Shown piece by piece: positions 26,679 through 35,656 of a stretch of 64,000 nucleotides of DNA. The stretch spans positions 1 to 64,000 of the forward strand of contig NZ_JAFMOW010000064.1 in the NCBI RefSeq assembly GCF_019049675.1, read 5' to 3'. Positions within the stretch are counted from its first letter, which is position 1, and every line of letters starts with the position of its first letter. The position numbers and the translations under genes were made by a program. The stretch is from Rahnella bonaserana. Lineage in GTDB: Bacteria > Pseudomonadota > Gammaproteobacteria > Enterobacterales > Enterobacteriaceae. The notes beneath the pieces were generated by a model. That model was given only the letters and a program-made list of their open reading frames with translations. It was not told the origin of the DNA and did not search any database.

Positions 26679-28292
26679 ATGAATGCGCGTTTTTGTACTT
26701 TTTGTTTTGCGTTGTTCTTCGCTAATTTGTTCTCAGAAAATTTAGCCGACGCGTCCCCGGCAGGTATAACCGAGGCGCAATGTGTGGCCCTGAAAAATAC
26801 CCGCATCGACGCTGCCAGAATTGGTTTGCCCACACGAGGCGCGGTGGTGACTAATGTTGCAATGGCCGGGCATCCTGGTAATCAGCACTGCAAACTGGAA
26901 GGGCTAATTAAACCTGTAGATGTGAAAGCCCCCGACATTAATTTTCAGCTTTACCTGCCCCTCATCTGGAATGGTAAGGCCCTGCAGCTCGGCGGCAGCG
27001 GATTTGATGGTGCCGTGAAAGATGCCGATACTGCACGGCTGGCTCCAGCGGCTACACCCGGCGCGCTGAAACAAGGTTACGCGACTTTTGGCAGCGATTC
27101 CGGCCATCAGGGCGGCGTATCCGATGCATCTTTTGCGCTCAGCCAGGAAGCCTGGGACAATTTTGCCGGTGCTCAGATTAAGAAAACTCACGATGCCGCG
27201 GTTGCACTCATCACACAAGCTTACGGTAAAAAACCGTCGCGCCTTTATTTTCAGGGCAATTCTCAGGGTGGACACGAAGCCCTTGCTGCAATTCAGCGCT
27301 TCCCGCTCGACTATGACGGCGCGATAGCCATTCATCCGGTATACAACGTCGTCGAACTGCACATGGCAGGTATCCGTATCGGACAAGCCATTTACAACAC
27401 GCCGGGCGCGTGGATCTCTCCGGCCAAAGCCGCGCTGATTACCAATGCTGTAACCGGTGCCTGCGACAAACTGGACGGTCTGGCCGACGGCGTTGTCGCT
27501 AACCCTAATGCCTGCAGCGCCACATTTAAAATAGCGCATCTGCGTTGTCCGCAGGGCAAAGATACCGGCGCAAATTGTCTTTCAGATACGCAAATTGCTC
27601 TGGTCGGAATGCTGAGTCAGCCGGTGCCGCTGGGAATCAAGCTGCCTACCGGCGATCACTTTGCGCCCTGGCCGATACTACGTGGCGCTGACGCTTCCGC
27701 GCTGGTCAGCGTATTCGGTTCCGGCGCAGACAAGCCAAAACCCGAAGCCACAAATATCATTATTTCCTTTCCTTACATGATGGGCGATCAGGCCGTTCGC
27801 TATGAAGTCATGCGTGATGCAGATTATGACTCCCTGGGATTCGATCCGGCTGCTCACCAGGCGCGCCTCAAAGAACTGGCCTCGCAGGTTGATAACGCCG
27901 ATGCGAACCTCCGCGCATTTGTACAGCACGGCGGTAAGTTGCTGATGATGCACGGAACCGCAGATATGGCGGTTCCGCCGGGCAATACCGTGGCGTATTA
28001 CGAAAAGCTCAAAGCCGAGTTTGGCGAGAAAGAACTCCGTCAGTTTGCCCGTTTCTATCTGGCTCCCGGCTTTACGCACAGCAGCGGGACTTTTCGCGCG
28101 AGCTGGGATTCGCTCGGTACGCTGGATAAGTGGGTTGATCATGGGATCCCTCCCGGGCAACAGATCATGATTGATGTCAACAAAGCGACGGCTGGGCGGG
28201 AAATGCCCTTATGTGATTACCCGTTGTACCCGAAATATAACGGGCAGGGTGACATCAGGTCAGCGTCCAGTTTCGTCTGTACAGCTCAATAA
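26679..28292 (+). CDS. Secreted tannase/feruloyl esterase family hydrolase
   Basis: 537 residues with a signal peptide (MNARFCTFCFALFFANLF..., cleavage near ADA). Alpha/beta-hydrolase of the tannase/feruloyl esterase family, whose members split gallate or hydroxycinnamate esters of plant polymers or mono(hydroxyethyl)terephthalate-like esters. The nucleophile Ser lies in GNSQGGHEAL (about 185-194), the acid Asp probably in MMHGTADMAVPP, and the His in GFTHSSGTF. The first and last Cys pairs (AQCVAL...HCKLEG; ACDKLDG, SATF...RCPQGK, FVCTAQ) are typical disulfide positions. It is monocistronic. A plant-phenolic ester substrate is inference from the family and from the pectin genes elsewhere. 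Confidence 0.85.
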   Translation: MNARFCTFCFALFFANLFSENLADASPAGITEAQCVALKNTRIDAARIGLPTRGAVVTNVAMAGHPGNQHCKLEGLIKPVDVKAPDINFQLYLPLIWNGKALQLGGSGFDGAVKDADTARLAPAATPGALKQGYATFGSDSGHQGGVSDASFALSQEAWDNFAGAQIKKTHDAAVALITQAYGKKPSRLYFQGNSQGGHEALAAIQRFPLDYDGAIAIHPVYNVVELHMAGIRIGQAIYNTPGAWISPAKAALITNAVTGACDKLDGLADGVVANPNACSATFKIAHLRCPQGKDTGANCLSDTQIALVGMLSQPVPLGIKLPTGDHFAPWPILRGADASALVSVFGSGADKPKPEATNIIISFPYMMGDQAVRYEVMRDADYDSLGFDPAAHQARLKELASQVDNADANLRAFVQHGGKLLMMHGTADMAVPPGNTVAYYEKLKAEFGEKELRQFARFYLAPGFTHSSGTFRASWDSLGTLDKWVDHGIPPGQQIMIDVNKATAGREMPLCDYPLYPKYNGQGDIRSASSFVCTAQ

Positions 28293-28356
28293 GCGGTCAG
28301 AGAACATCAGGCTGATGTCATTCGCAGCGGGTACACTTTTCACCGAAGGTGCAAGT

Positions 28357-28386
28357 CATTCACCTATATAAAATCACAGGTGAATG
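28357..28386. promoter_or_regulatory. Operator-like dyad upstream of the TetR gene
   Basis: Perfect 9-bp inverted repeat CATTCACCT / AGGTGAATG with a 12-base spacer ATATAAAATCAC that contains a -10-like TATAAAAT. A partial TTCACC-GAA-GGTG dyad lies about 20 bases upstream. The placement, about 40 bases before the TetR start, fits an autoregulatory operator that would also control the downstream efflux gene. Confidence 0.65.
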
Positions 28387-28422
28387 AACGTTCTCAAAAA
28401 ATCTTGAACATCCGTCCAAGTC

Positions 28423-29082
28423 TTGGCATTATCCACATCTGCCTACTCTGCTTCGGATGTTTCATTGGTCTACCTGTGTAAAGAAGCGCGCCGCAATACC
28501 ATTCTGGAAGCTGCTGCGCGAATTGCCCGCCGTGAAGGACTGGCCGCGACCACCGTTCGTCGTGTCGCGCAAGAAGCCGGTGCGGCCACCGGTCAGGTTC
28601 ATCATCACTTTTCCAGCGCCGCTCAGTTACGGGCTCAGGCCTATACGCAGGTGATGAAAATTCTCAAAGCCCAGCTTGAGGAAAAATCTCTGACGCTGAC
28701 AGCCCGCGAACGGTTAAACCTGTTGCTGGTTGATCCGCAAGACGAAGAATCCCTGATCGCCATCCCTCTGTGGCACCAGGCCATGTTGCTGACCGAGCAG
28801 GAGCCGCTGATGAAAGCCGCATTTGCGCTTTCAGTGGCTGACTGGCATGAGCTGGTTTCCGATGCCATTCGCTTTGGCAGGCAGAAAGGGGAGTTTGTGC
28901 AGGGCGAATCACCTGAGCATATTTCCTGGCGACTGATTGGCCTGAGCAGCAGTATGGATGCCATGTCGCGACTGGAAACTATCGGACTTAGTTCGACCTG
29001 CGCGCAATACAACCTCAGCCGCGCCATTGAGAATGAGCTGTATGCTCATCACTCTTGCAGTAAGGAAACGACCGATGTTTAA
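28423..29082 (+). CDS. TetR family transcriptional regulator
   Basis: 219 residues from a TTG at 28423; a second TTG at 28465 is also possible, and there is no in-frame ATG before the DNA-binding domain. The HTH spans about residues 24-70 (RRNTILEAAARIARREG, TVRRVAQEAGAATGQVHHHF). The C-terminal ligand domain is divergent. The last 8 bases overlap the start of the SMR efflux gene, so it is translationally coupled to it and probably represses the pair through the dyad upstream. The inducer is unknown, perhaps a cationic drug. Confidence 0.85.
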   Translation: MALSTSAYSASDVSLVYLCKEARRNTILEAAARIARREGLAATTVRRVAQEAGAATGQVHHHFSSAAQLRAQAYTQVMKILKAQLEEKSLTLTARERLNLLLVDPQDEESLIAIPLWHQAMLLTEQEPLMKAAFALSVADWHELVSDAIRFGRQKGEFVQGESPEHISWRLIGLSSSMDAMSRLETIGLSSTCAQYNLSRAIENELYAHHSCSKETTDV

Positions 29083-29410
29083 AACCTATTTGCTTCTCGG
29101 GCTGGCTATTGTGGCCGAAGTTATTGCGACCAGCAGTCTGAAAAGCTCGGAAGGATTCACCCGTTTATGGCCAAGCGTCGTCACGCTGATGGGCTATACG
29201 ATTGCCATCTTCTTATTATCTCTGACGCTCAAAACCCTCCCGACCGGTATTGCTTACGCCATCTGGTCCGGTGTCGGTATTGTTCTGGTCTCTGCTATTG
29301 GTTGGTTTGGTTACGGACAAAAGCTGGATACTCCGGCGATTATCGGCCTGGGGTTAATCATCGCAGGTGTCATCGTAGTGAACGTGTTTTCAAAATCTGT
29401 TGCGCACTAA
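29075..29410 (+). CDS. Small multidrug resistance (SMR) transporter, EmrE-like
   Basis: 111 residues from ATG 29075 (AAGGAA 8 bases upstream). It has four membrane helices and the family's key residues: the membrane Glu in AIVAEVIATS (Glu15), the SEGFTRLWPS loop, PTGIAYAIWSGVGIVL in helix 3 and the dimerising helix 4. It would exchange protons for lipophilic cations such as quaternary ammonium compounds. It closely resembles E. coli EmrE over its whole length. It is encoded directly after, and overlapping, a TetR gene. Confidence 0.92.
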   Translation: MFKTYLLLGLAIVAEVIATSSLKSSEGFTRLWPSVVTLMGYTIAIFLLSLTLKTLPTGIAYAIWSGVGIVLVSAIGWFGYGQKLDTPAIIGLGLIIAGVIVVNVFSKSVAH

Positions 29411-29445
29411 GTCGCGCGACGTTATAGCAGCACAGGGAGTTCATT

Positions 29446-30312
29446 TTGCAGAGCGAACAAAAACCTGATTTTCACGATGACCTGATCACAGAGTTACTCT
29501 ACTGGATCGAGGTCAACTTAAGTGACCGTCTGACCATGGAAAAAGCCTCGAAAAAAACCGGCTATTCTCCGTGGTATCTTCAGCGTTTGTTTAAAAGTAA
29601 AACGGGTTACGCACTGGGCAAATACATCCGGGACCGCCGTCTGACCATGGCGGCGATCGCGTTACGTCTTACCAATATGCCAATCCTCGATATTTCGTTG
29701 TATTACTCTTATGACTCGCAGCAAACATTCACCCGTTCATTCAAAAAGAACTTTGCAGAAACACCGGGAATGTATCGCCGCAATGCGTCATGGACAATGA
29801 ACGGGATCACCGCACCGCTGACCGTCGACGAGTTTCCTCAACCGAAATATGAAATTGTCGATTTGCCGGAAATGGCGTTCGAAGGGGAAACAGTCGTCCA
29901 TTCTTACCCGATAGAAGCTTTGTTCAACAGTAAAAACCACGTTCATCGTGCCGAATTACTGCGCTATCTGGAAACGCCGGAATCCCTTCTGGCGCCGGTT
30001 TGGGGGCTTTCAGATTGCCGCCCTGACACTCACGACGAAGTCGCCAATGCCCTGCAGATGGAATACACCGTGGCACATCAGGTCAAACTGAGTGACAGCC
30101 ATACCATTCTGATTCCGGCCAGCCGTTATCTGAAGATCAATTATCCGTACGATCTCAGCCGGCTGAATGATTTTATCCTATATCTGTATTCGGTATTTTT
30201 ACCGACGCTGGGTCTGGAGTTCATCATGCAGCCCGATCTCGAAAAGTATTCGCGTGAATCCGCGCTGAACGGTGTGACCTGCGAATACTATATTCCGCTG
30301 GCACAGCAATGA
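29446..30312 (+). CDS. AraC/XylS family regulator, Rob-like with C-terminal GyrI-like domain
   Basis: 288 residues from TTG 29446 (GGGAG upstream). The N-terminal two-HTH DNA-binding domain (about 10-110: KASKKTGYSPWYLQRLFKSKTG, SQQTFTRSFKKNFAETPGMYRR) is of the SoxS/MarA/Rob type. A C-terminal domain of about 170 residues resembles the effector-binding GyrI-like domain of Rob. It lies 35 bases after the SMR gene in the same direction and may be co-transcribed, giving a TetR-SMR-AraC drug-response unit. Confidence 0.85.
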   Translation: MQSEQKPDFHDDLITELLYWIEVNLSDRLTMEKASKKTGYSPWYLQRLFKSKTGYALGKYIRDRRLTMAAIALRLTNMPILDISLYYSYDSQQTFTRSFKKNFAETPGMYRRNASWTMNGITAPLTVDEFPQPKYEIVDLPEMAFEGETVVHSYPIEALFNSKNHVHRAELLRYLETPESLLAPVWGLSDCRPDTHDEVANALQMEYTVAHQVKLSDSHTILIPASRYLKINYPYDLSRLNDFILYLYSVFLPTLGLEFIMQPDLEKYSRESALNGVTCEYYIPLAQQ

Positions 30313-30363
30313 GTGGATCTGCAGCAGACTAATCAGGTTGTACTGAAGGTATGTTGCAAATAG

Positions 30364-30388
30364 AAAAGCCTCCCGGAACGAGAGGCTG
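30364..30388 (-). terminator. Terminator of the budC-like gene
   Basis: AGCCTC / GAGGCT hairpin (minus strand) followed by TTTTCTATTT, about 20 bases past the stop of the dehydrogenase gene. It may also stop transcripts from the AraC gene. Confidence 0.7.
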
Positions 30389-30404
30389 GCGGGCGGGAAG
30401 GGGA

Positions 30405-31256
<852 letters not shown>

Positions 31257-31408
31257 TTACGTGAGCTGCTTACTGGTTTACGCCAGAGCGCCGGGATGTG
31301 CAATTGTTAGCCACGGTCATTAACTTATAGAATTCAAATAGGTAGCCAGGTACATTTACGCAAATAAACCAGAAACGCACTGGAATGGGAAATACCCGGG
31401 ATAGAGAA

Positions 31409-31822
31409 ATGAGCCATACCGATGTTATTGCTTTTCACGAGCGTCTGACCGCGCTTGTACGCTCTTTACAAATTGCGCCGCAGGTTGCGGAGAATCAGGT
31501 GCTTGACCGGATGGCGTTAAGCTTCCGAAAACTGCTTAACTTTTTAGCAGAAGATGATGCAAGCACCCAGCAGGCCTTTTTATTGCCTCCTCAGGCACAG
31601 GAAACGCAACGATTACTGTGTGACCTGATGGCTGAAAATCTTTCAGCAAGTCAGGAGAATAAGCTGTTTCGTGAGGATATTTCCGCCGAGCTGATGGCAC
31701 AATGTTTTACCGGCATTCTGGTGCAACTGGCACAAAGGCCGGGAGATCCACAAACACGTCATCAGCAGAGTCTGGCGTGTGCGAAGCTGTTCTGCGAGGG
31801 TGTCTGGCCCGGGAAGTTATAG
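31409..31822 (+). CDS. Small protein resembling a TetR C-terminal domain without HTH
   Basis: 137 residues from ATG 31409 (alternative ATG 31385). No confident family. The sequence is all-helical, and its second half (FREDISAELMAQCFTGILVQLAQ...ACAKLFCEGVW) looks like the ligand/dimer half of a TetR regulator. No DNA-binding helix-turn-helix is encoded, and the upstream DNA has no in-frame extension. It could be a truncated regulator or a free-standing ligand-binding protein. No operon partner. Confidence 0.5.
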   Translation: MSHTDVIAFHERLTALVRSLQIAPQVAENQVLDRMALSFRKLLNFLAEDDASTQQAFLLPPQAQETQRLLCDLMAENLSASQENKLFREDISAELMAQCFTGILVQLAQRPGDPQTRHQQSLACAKLFCEGVWPGKL

Positions 31823-31980
31823 TTCAAAAATTCATAAAGAAAGCATAAATCGTTGGTTCTGTTTGCAGGAAGAAAAGGGTTAACTGAGGTCATTCCAGCA
31901 AAAGATACTGTCTGCTACGAGTCTGAAAAGCTAGTTGCATAAAAGCTTTAATCAGAAACCGTGAATAACCGGAGGCCTGT

Positions 31981-32169
31981 ATGTCAACGACTGCTCAAAC
32001 TGCTGAACATCGTTCCTTATGGCAGCGTATTACTCAAAGTAAGCCGCGCCACCAGACTGAAGAAATGGCGCAAGATACATCGCGTCTGCTGGAGAGTTTT
32101 CTGGCAACAGGTTGCCTGTACGGTATTGATGTGGGGAACAGTGACCCGGCCTGGTTTCGCCGCCCCTGA
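31981..32169 (+). CDS. Hypothetical small protein (62 aa), possible +1 frameshift to 79 aa
   Basis: ATG 31981 is preceded by a strong GGAGG at 5 bases. 62 residues, polar, helical at the start (HRSLWQRITQSK, MAQDTSRLLESFLATG), ending GNSDPAWFRRP. The end reads CCC-TGA-C (32164-32170). A +1 slip there enters a frame that continues DRYTRLMRFSYWNELCD to TAA at 32221, making 79 residues. I do not know the family. The long 3' region runs to a strong terminator at 32371-32403. Confidence 0.55.
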   Translation: MSTTAQTAEHRSLWQRITQSKPRHQTEEMAQDTSRLLESFLATGCLYGIDVGNSDPAWFRRP

Positions 32170-32221
32170 CCGCTACACCCGTTTAATGCGTTTCAGCTAC
32201 TGGAACGAGCTGTGCGATTAA

Positions 32222-32370
32222 CCTTACTTTCTCCTGATAGTGCTTGTTGTACCCTAAATGACGGGTGTTGCCCTTGTGTCTTGCACAATGCCAGCCTCCG
32301 TTATGAAGGTTGTTGTGGAAAGTCTCTCTGACCTCGTCGTAGAAATTTTAGTTCTCTCTCAATTGTTGAG
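32222..32370 (+). other. Untranslated region before a strong terminator
   Basis: 150 bases with no credible ORF, ending in a strong rho-independent terminator. It is either the 3' UTR of the small gene upstream or an independent or processed small RNA. Confidence 0.35.
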
Positions 32371-32403
32371 CCCATAACTTTCGCCGGTTATGGGTTTTTT
32401 TAT
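32371..32403 (+). terminator. Strong rho-independent terminator (+ strand)
   Basis: CCCATAAC-TTTCGCCG-GTTATGGG with TTTTTTT directly after. It ends the transcript of the small gene at 31981. Confidence 0.9.
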
Positions 32404-32431
32404 GCAAAAAAAACCCCGCAGTCAGGCGGGG
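32404..32431 (-). terminator. Terminator facing the other way (- strand)
   Basis: CCCCGC-AGTCAG-GCGGGG hairpin at 32414-32431 with an eight-A run on its left, i.e. a T run on the minus strand. It should end a leftward transcript starting in the region upstream of the porin gene. No leftward gene is apparent there. Confidence 0.75.
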
Positions 32432-32771
32432 TAAATTATAAAGCCGCTAAAGGGGATACGGCGCGTTCTGTGAAGTTAAAACCAAGGAAGGGTAAATCGA
32501 ATTCCAGTGATGATGCCGGAACCCAAAATTAAATTATCACACTCCATTGCCTGACTATAAATATAAATTTTGTATGTGTTTTAATGTATTATTCACGATG
32601 GATATTAAAAAACCATTCAGAAATAATTAGCAATAAATAATAAAACCAAAAGAGATAATTTATCTACTGAGCAACGGAACTCTGTGGGTAGTATTAACAC
32701 GAGCTAAGACTCATTGATAATGTATATATAATAAATTCAAACATTCAATTAAATGATAAAGGAATGACATC
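32432..32771. other. Porin promoter/leader region, possible leftward small RNA
   Basis: 340 mostly AT-rich bases. It must hold the porin promoter and OmpR sites, but I see no confident match. The left 130 bases are less AT-rich and end at a minus-strand terminator, as expected for a divergent small RNA like MicF upstream of ompC. I see no clear sequence likeness to MicF. Confidence 0.35.
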
Positions 32772-33887
32772 ATGAAATTAAAAGCATTGGCAATTATCAT
32801 CCCGGCATTACTGGTTGCAGGCGCAGCTCATTCAGCAGAAGTTTATAACAAAGATGGCAACAAATTAGATCTGTACGGTAAAGTTGATGCCCGTCATCAA
32901 TTCTCCGACAACGTTGGCGATGATGGCGATCAAACCTACGTTCGTGTCGGCTTTAAAGGCGAAACTCAAATATCTGATTTAATGACCGGCTATGGCCAGT
33001 GGGAATATAACGTCCAGGCAAATAATTCTGAAAGTAATGGCAATGGTACTGCAGGCAACGCTACCCGTCTGGGCTTTGCGGGTCTAAATTTTGGTGAGTA
33101 TGGTTCCTTTGACTACGGCCGTAACTACGGTGTTGTATACGACGTTGAAGCATGGACTGATATGCTGCCTGTTTTCGGCGGTGATACTTATACAACTTCC
33201 GATAACTTCATGGTCGGTCGTACCAATGGGGTGGCAACCTACCGAAATACTGATTTCTTTGGCGAAGTGAAAGGCTGGAACTTTGCACTGCAGTATCAGG
33301 GTGCAAATGACGGTGAAAATGATTCTGAAGGGACGAATAACCATCGCGATGTAGGTCACCAGAATGGCGACGGTTATGGTTTATCCACCACTTATGACTT
33401 TGGTATGGGTGCCAGCATAGGTGCAGCTTATGCATCTTCCGACCGTACAAATGATCAGTCAGCAGATAACCGTGGAGACAAAGCAGATGTCTGGACCATC
33501 GGTGCAAAATACGATGCAAACAATGTTTATCTTGCCACCATGTATGCTGAAACTCGTAATATGACAATGTATGGTGACTCTGCAATTGCAAATAAAACTC
33601 AGAACTTTGAAGTAACTGCGCAATATCAGTTTGACTTCGGTCTGCGTCCTGAGGTTTCTTATCTGCAATCGAAAGGCAAAGACCTGAATAACGGAAATGG
33701 TGGTAACGATAACGACAAAGACCTCGTTAAGTATGTTTCTGTAGGTGCTAATTATTACTTCAACAAAAACATGTCGACTTACGTTGATTACAAAATTAAC
33801 CTTCTTGACAACGATGATGAGTTCTACAGTAATCAAGGTATCTCTACTGATGACGTCGTAGGCGTAGGCTTACAATATCAGTTCTAA
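32772..33887 (+). CDS. General porin, OmpC/OmpF/PhoE family
   Basis: 371 residues: signal peptide [21 protein letters not shown], then a mature start [19 protein letters not shown] typical of enterobacterial trimeric porins. The eyelet-loop motif PVFGGD (canonical PEFGGD with Glu to Val), the ATRLGFAGL and [10 protein letters not shown] strands and the C-terminal VGVGLQYQF ending in Phe for Bam recognition are present. The 16-strand barrel passes small hydrophilic solutes through the outer membrane. The surface loops are Asn/Asp/Gly-rich. Which paralogue (OmpC, OmpF or another) I cannot say. AAGGA lies 8 bases before the ATG. Confidence 0.92.
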   Translation: MKLKALAIIIPALLVAGAAHSAEVYNKDGNKLDLYGKVDARHQFSDNVGDDGDQTYVRVGFKGETQISDLMTGYGQWEYNVQANNSESNGNGTAGNATRLGFAGLNFGEYGSFDYGRNYGVVYDVEAWTDMLPVFGGDTYTTSDNFMVGRTNGVATYRNTDFFGEVKGWNFALQYQGANDGENDSEGTNNHRDVGHQNGDGYGLSTTYDFGMGASIGAAYASSDRTNDQSADNRGDKADVWTIGAKYDANNVYLATMYAETRNMTMYGDSAIANKTQNFEVTAQYQFDFGLRPEVSYLQSKGKDLNNGNGGNDNDKDLVKYVSVGANYYFNKNMSTYVDYKINLLDNDDEFYSNQGISTDDVVGVGLQYQF

Positions 33888-33921
33888 TCTCTGAAATTTA
33901 TTATCGAACAAAATAACGAGC

Positions 33922-33951
33922 AAAGCCCATCTTCGGATGGGCTTTTTTTCG
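33922..33951 (+). terminator. Terminator after the porin gene
   Basis: AAGCCCATC-TTCG-GATGGGCTT with a TTCG tetraloop and a T run. Confidence 0.9.
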
Positions 33952-34053
33952 CATTACTGATTTTTATGAACAGTTTGTTAATATTATATTGATAAGTTTA
34001 ATCGCAAAAGCATTCTTCTGTTTCCCCTTTATCCGCACTGAAAAAACTCTAAA

Positions 34054-34158
34054 GTGGGGGCCATTTTTGTTGATCGCTACAGTCTTGACTGGATCATCCT
34101 CGGTACCTTCTTCTACTGGCGTCTGGCCCACGGAAAGTGGCTCTGGGAATACCGCTAA
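34054..34158 (+). pseudogene. Possible 3' remnant of a membrane protein gene
   Basis: An open frame from GTG 34054 to TAA 34158 gives 34 residues ending LDWIILGTFFYWRLAHGKWLWEYR. This hydrophobic segment with a Trp-rich basic end looks like the C-terminus of a membrane protein. Upstream in frame there is a stop at once and no start with a ribosome site. It may be a decayed gene end or chance. I cannot name a parent family. Confidence 0.2.
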
Positions 34159-34170
34159 GCGCATAACGCT

Positions 34171-34205
34171 AAAAAGCCCGCCGGCGTTTGTCTCAGGCGG
34201 GCTTG
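34171..34205 (-). terminator. Terminator of the PLP-enzyme gene
   Basis: On the minus strand AAGCCCGCC...GGCGGGCTT with a long loop and a TTTTT tail, about 30 bases past the stop at 34235. Confidence 0.8.
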
Positions 34206-34234
34206 TTGATCACGCAGCACAACCTGGGCTCCCG

Positions 34235-35455
34235 TCAGAATGCGGTCTCCAGTGTCTCCAGCACGTTGTAATCCTCATCGACCAGCAGCAGCGCTTTCCA
34301 TTTGTCAAAGGTCAGACAGGGATGGGAGGTGCTGAAGACCAGAATATCTTCCACCTGCACGTCGGCCTCAGGAGTCAGTTCGAGCATCGCGTGCTGGTCC
34401 ATAATACCCGTGGTTTTGATGCTTCTTGCCGTCAACGGAAGTGCTTTACCCTGACGGTAATGCGCCACCGGCTGCGGCAGACCTGCGTCGAAGGCGCAGT
34501 CGCGCTTGCCGAAGTTCACAATCGCTCGGCCACTTTCCGGCACCGATTGCACCATTGCAACCAGTTCCAGCGCTGAAACCAAATCACCCCCCAAATCACA
34601 GGCCACGCGGTCGCGGGCCATCAGATCCTCTTGTGCCAGCTGATAAATGCCTGCGTCGTGGGTGATGTAGCAGCCGGGGCGAATTACCACGCGGCAGTTT
34701 GCCGGTTTTTGTGCTTCCAGCCAGACGTTACACACTACGTCATACCAGACTGTTCCTGCGCCCGTGAGGATAAATTCCCCTTCGACATACCGCTCAAGCT
34801 GGCAGGCAAGGGCTGCGGCATCACGTAACAATGCTTCCACTTTGGGCCGCGGATTTTCTCCGTGCAGCACCCCCTCGTAAAGTTCGAGACCGCGTAAATG
34901 TAAGCCCGGCAAACCTGAAATCTCTTCTGCCAGCAGCAAGGCCTGCGCTGTGGTACGGCAGCCGCAGCGCCCGCCGGGTACGCCGAGCTCGATCAAAATA
35001 TCCAGCTGCTGGTTTTGCGCGCTGAAAAATGCCGAAAGGGTTTTGGCATTGGCAAGGCTGTCAACGCAGCAGAGGTAATCGACGTCCTGATATTCATGTT
35101 TTAGCGCTGAAATAAGCTGCATATTGGCTTTACCCACCAGCTGGTTAACCATCAATACCCGCTTTATGCCGCTTACCATCGCGATACTGGCTTGCCAGGC
35201 GCTGCCCACGCCAACGGCCCAGGCGCCAGCACGCTGCTGTTGCTGAAAAATCCACGGAGTCATGGTGGTTTTGCCATGAGGTGCCAGCGATACGCCACGG
35301 ATATCGGCATAGCGTTGCATCCACTCAATGTTATTTTCCAGAGCGGATTGTTTGATCACAGCGGCGGGCAGGCAGACGTCTTCATTCAGTATGTTGGCTG
35401 GAGAAAAAAGGATCGCTGACTTGTGCGGAACGAGGTTATCTTGGTGGTATTTCAT
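34235..35455 (-). CDS. PLP-dependent enzyme of the DSD1/D-threonine aldolase-like family; candidate 2-amino-2-deoxy-aldonate ammonia-lyase
   Basis: 406 residues. The N-terminal alanine-racemase-like barrel carries the PLP lysine in APHGKTTMTPW (about 58-68), and the C-terminal domain carries the zinc ligands in STSHPCLTFDKW (His and Cys). Family members deaminate or cleave D-configured amino acids (D-serine dehydratase, D-threonine aldolase), and related enzymes dehydrate D-glucosaminate. It is divergent from an operon with a D-aminoacylase-family deacetylase, a RidA-like protein, a symporter, DgoK and DgoA. I infer that it removes ammonia from 2-amino-2-deoxy-galactonate (galactosaminate) or a similar sugar acid to give 2-keto-3-deoxygalactonate. 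D-amino acid deamination is the alternative. AAGGA precedes the ATG. Confidence 0.75.
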   Translation of the reverse strand: MKYHQDNLVPHKSAILFSPANILNEDVCLPAAVIKQSALENNIEWMQRYADIRGVSLAPHGKTTMTPWIFQQQQRAGAWAVGVGSAWQASIAMVSGIKRVLMVNQLVGKANMQLISALKHEYQDVDYLCCVDSLANAKTLSAFFSAQNQQLDILIELGVPGGRCGCRTTAQALLLAEEISGLPGLHLRGLELYEGVLHGENPRPKVEALLRDAAALACQLERYVEGEFILTGAGTVWYDVVCNVWLEAQKPANCRVVIRPGCYITHDAGIYQLAQEDLMARDRVACDLGGDLVSALELVAMVQSVPESGRAIVNFGKRDCAFDAGLPQPVAHYRQGKALPLTARSIKTTGIMDQHAMLELTPEADVQVEDILVFSTSHPCLTFDKWKALLLVDEDYNVLETLETAF

Positions 35456-35656
35456 AACATAATTCCTTTCATTTTCTTAGTCTTTTATTATAAATACCAA
35501 TTCTAATTTAATGATAAATAAGTATTTTTATTTTAATCACTCAAATTTATGAATAAAAGTATCAGATTAGTGTGTGCGTTTTGTGTAGTCTTCCACTGTT
35601 TTTCATCCTTGTAAATGGTTAAATTTAACCCAGAACACTATGAAGGGCAGGAACGT
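35456..35656. promoter_or_regulatory. Divergent promoter region of the putative amino-aldonate locus
   Basis: 200 bases of very AT-rich sequence between the divergent PLP-enzyme and deacetylase genes. It must hold both promoters and probably the RpiR-family operator. I cannot pick a definite motif by eye. Confidence 0.4.

Noticed and set aside
26904-27539. 211-codon minus-strand frame
   Set aside because: Antisense to the esterase gene, with no ribosome site or recognisable domain.
32432-32560. micF homologue
   Set aside because: The position and terminator are suggestive, but I see no sequence likeness to MicF or its target-pairing region. I report only a possible unnamed transcript.
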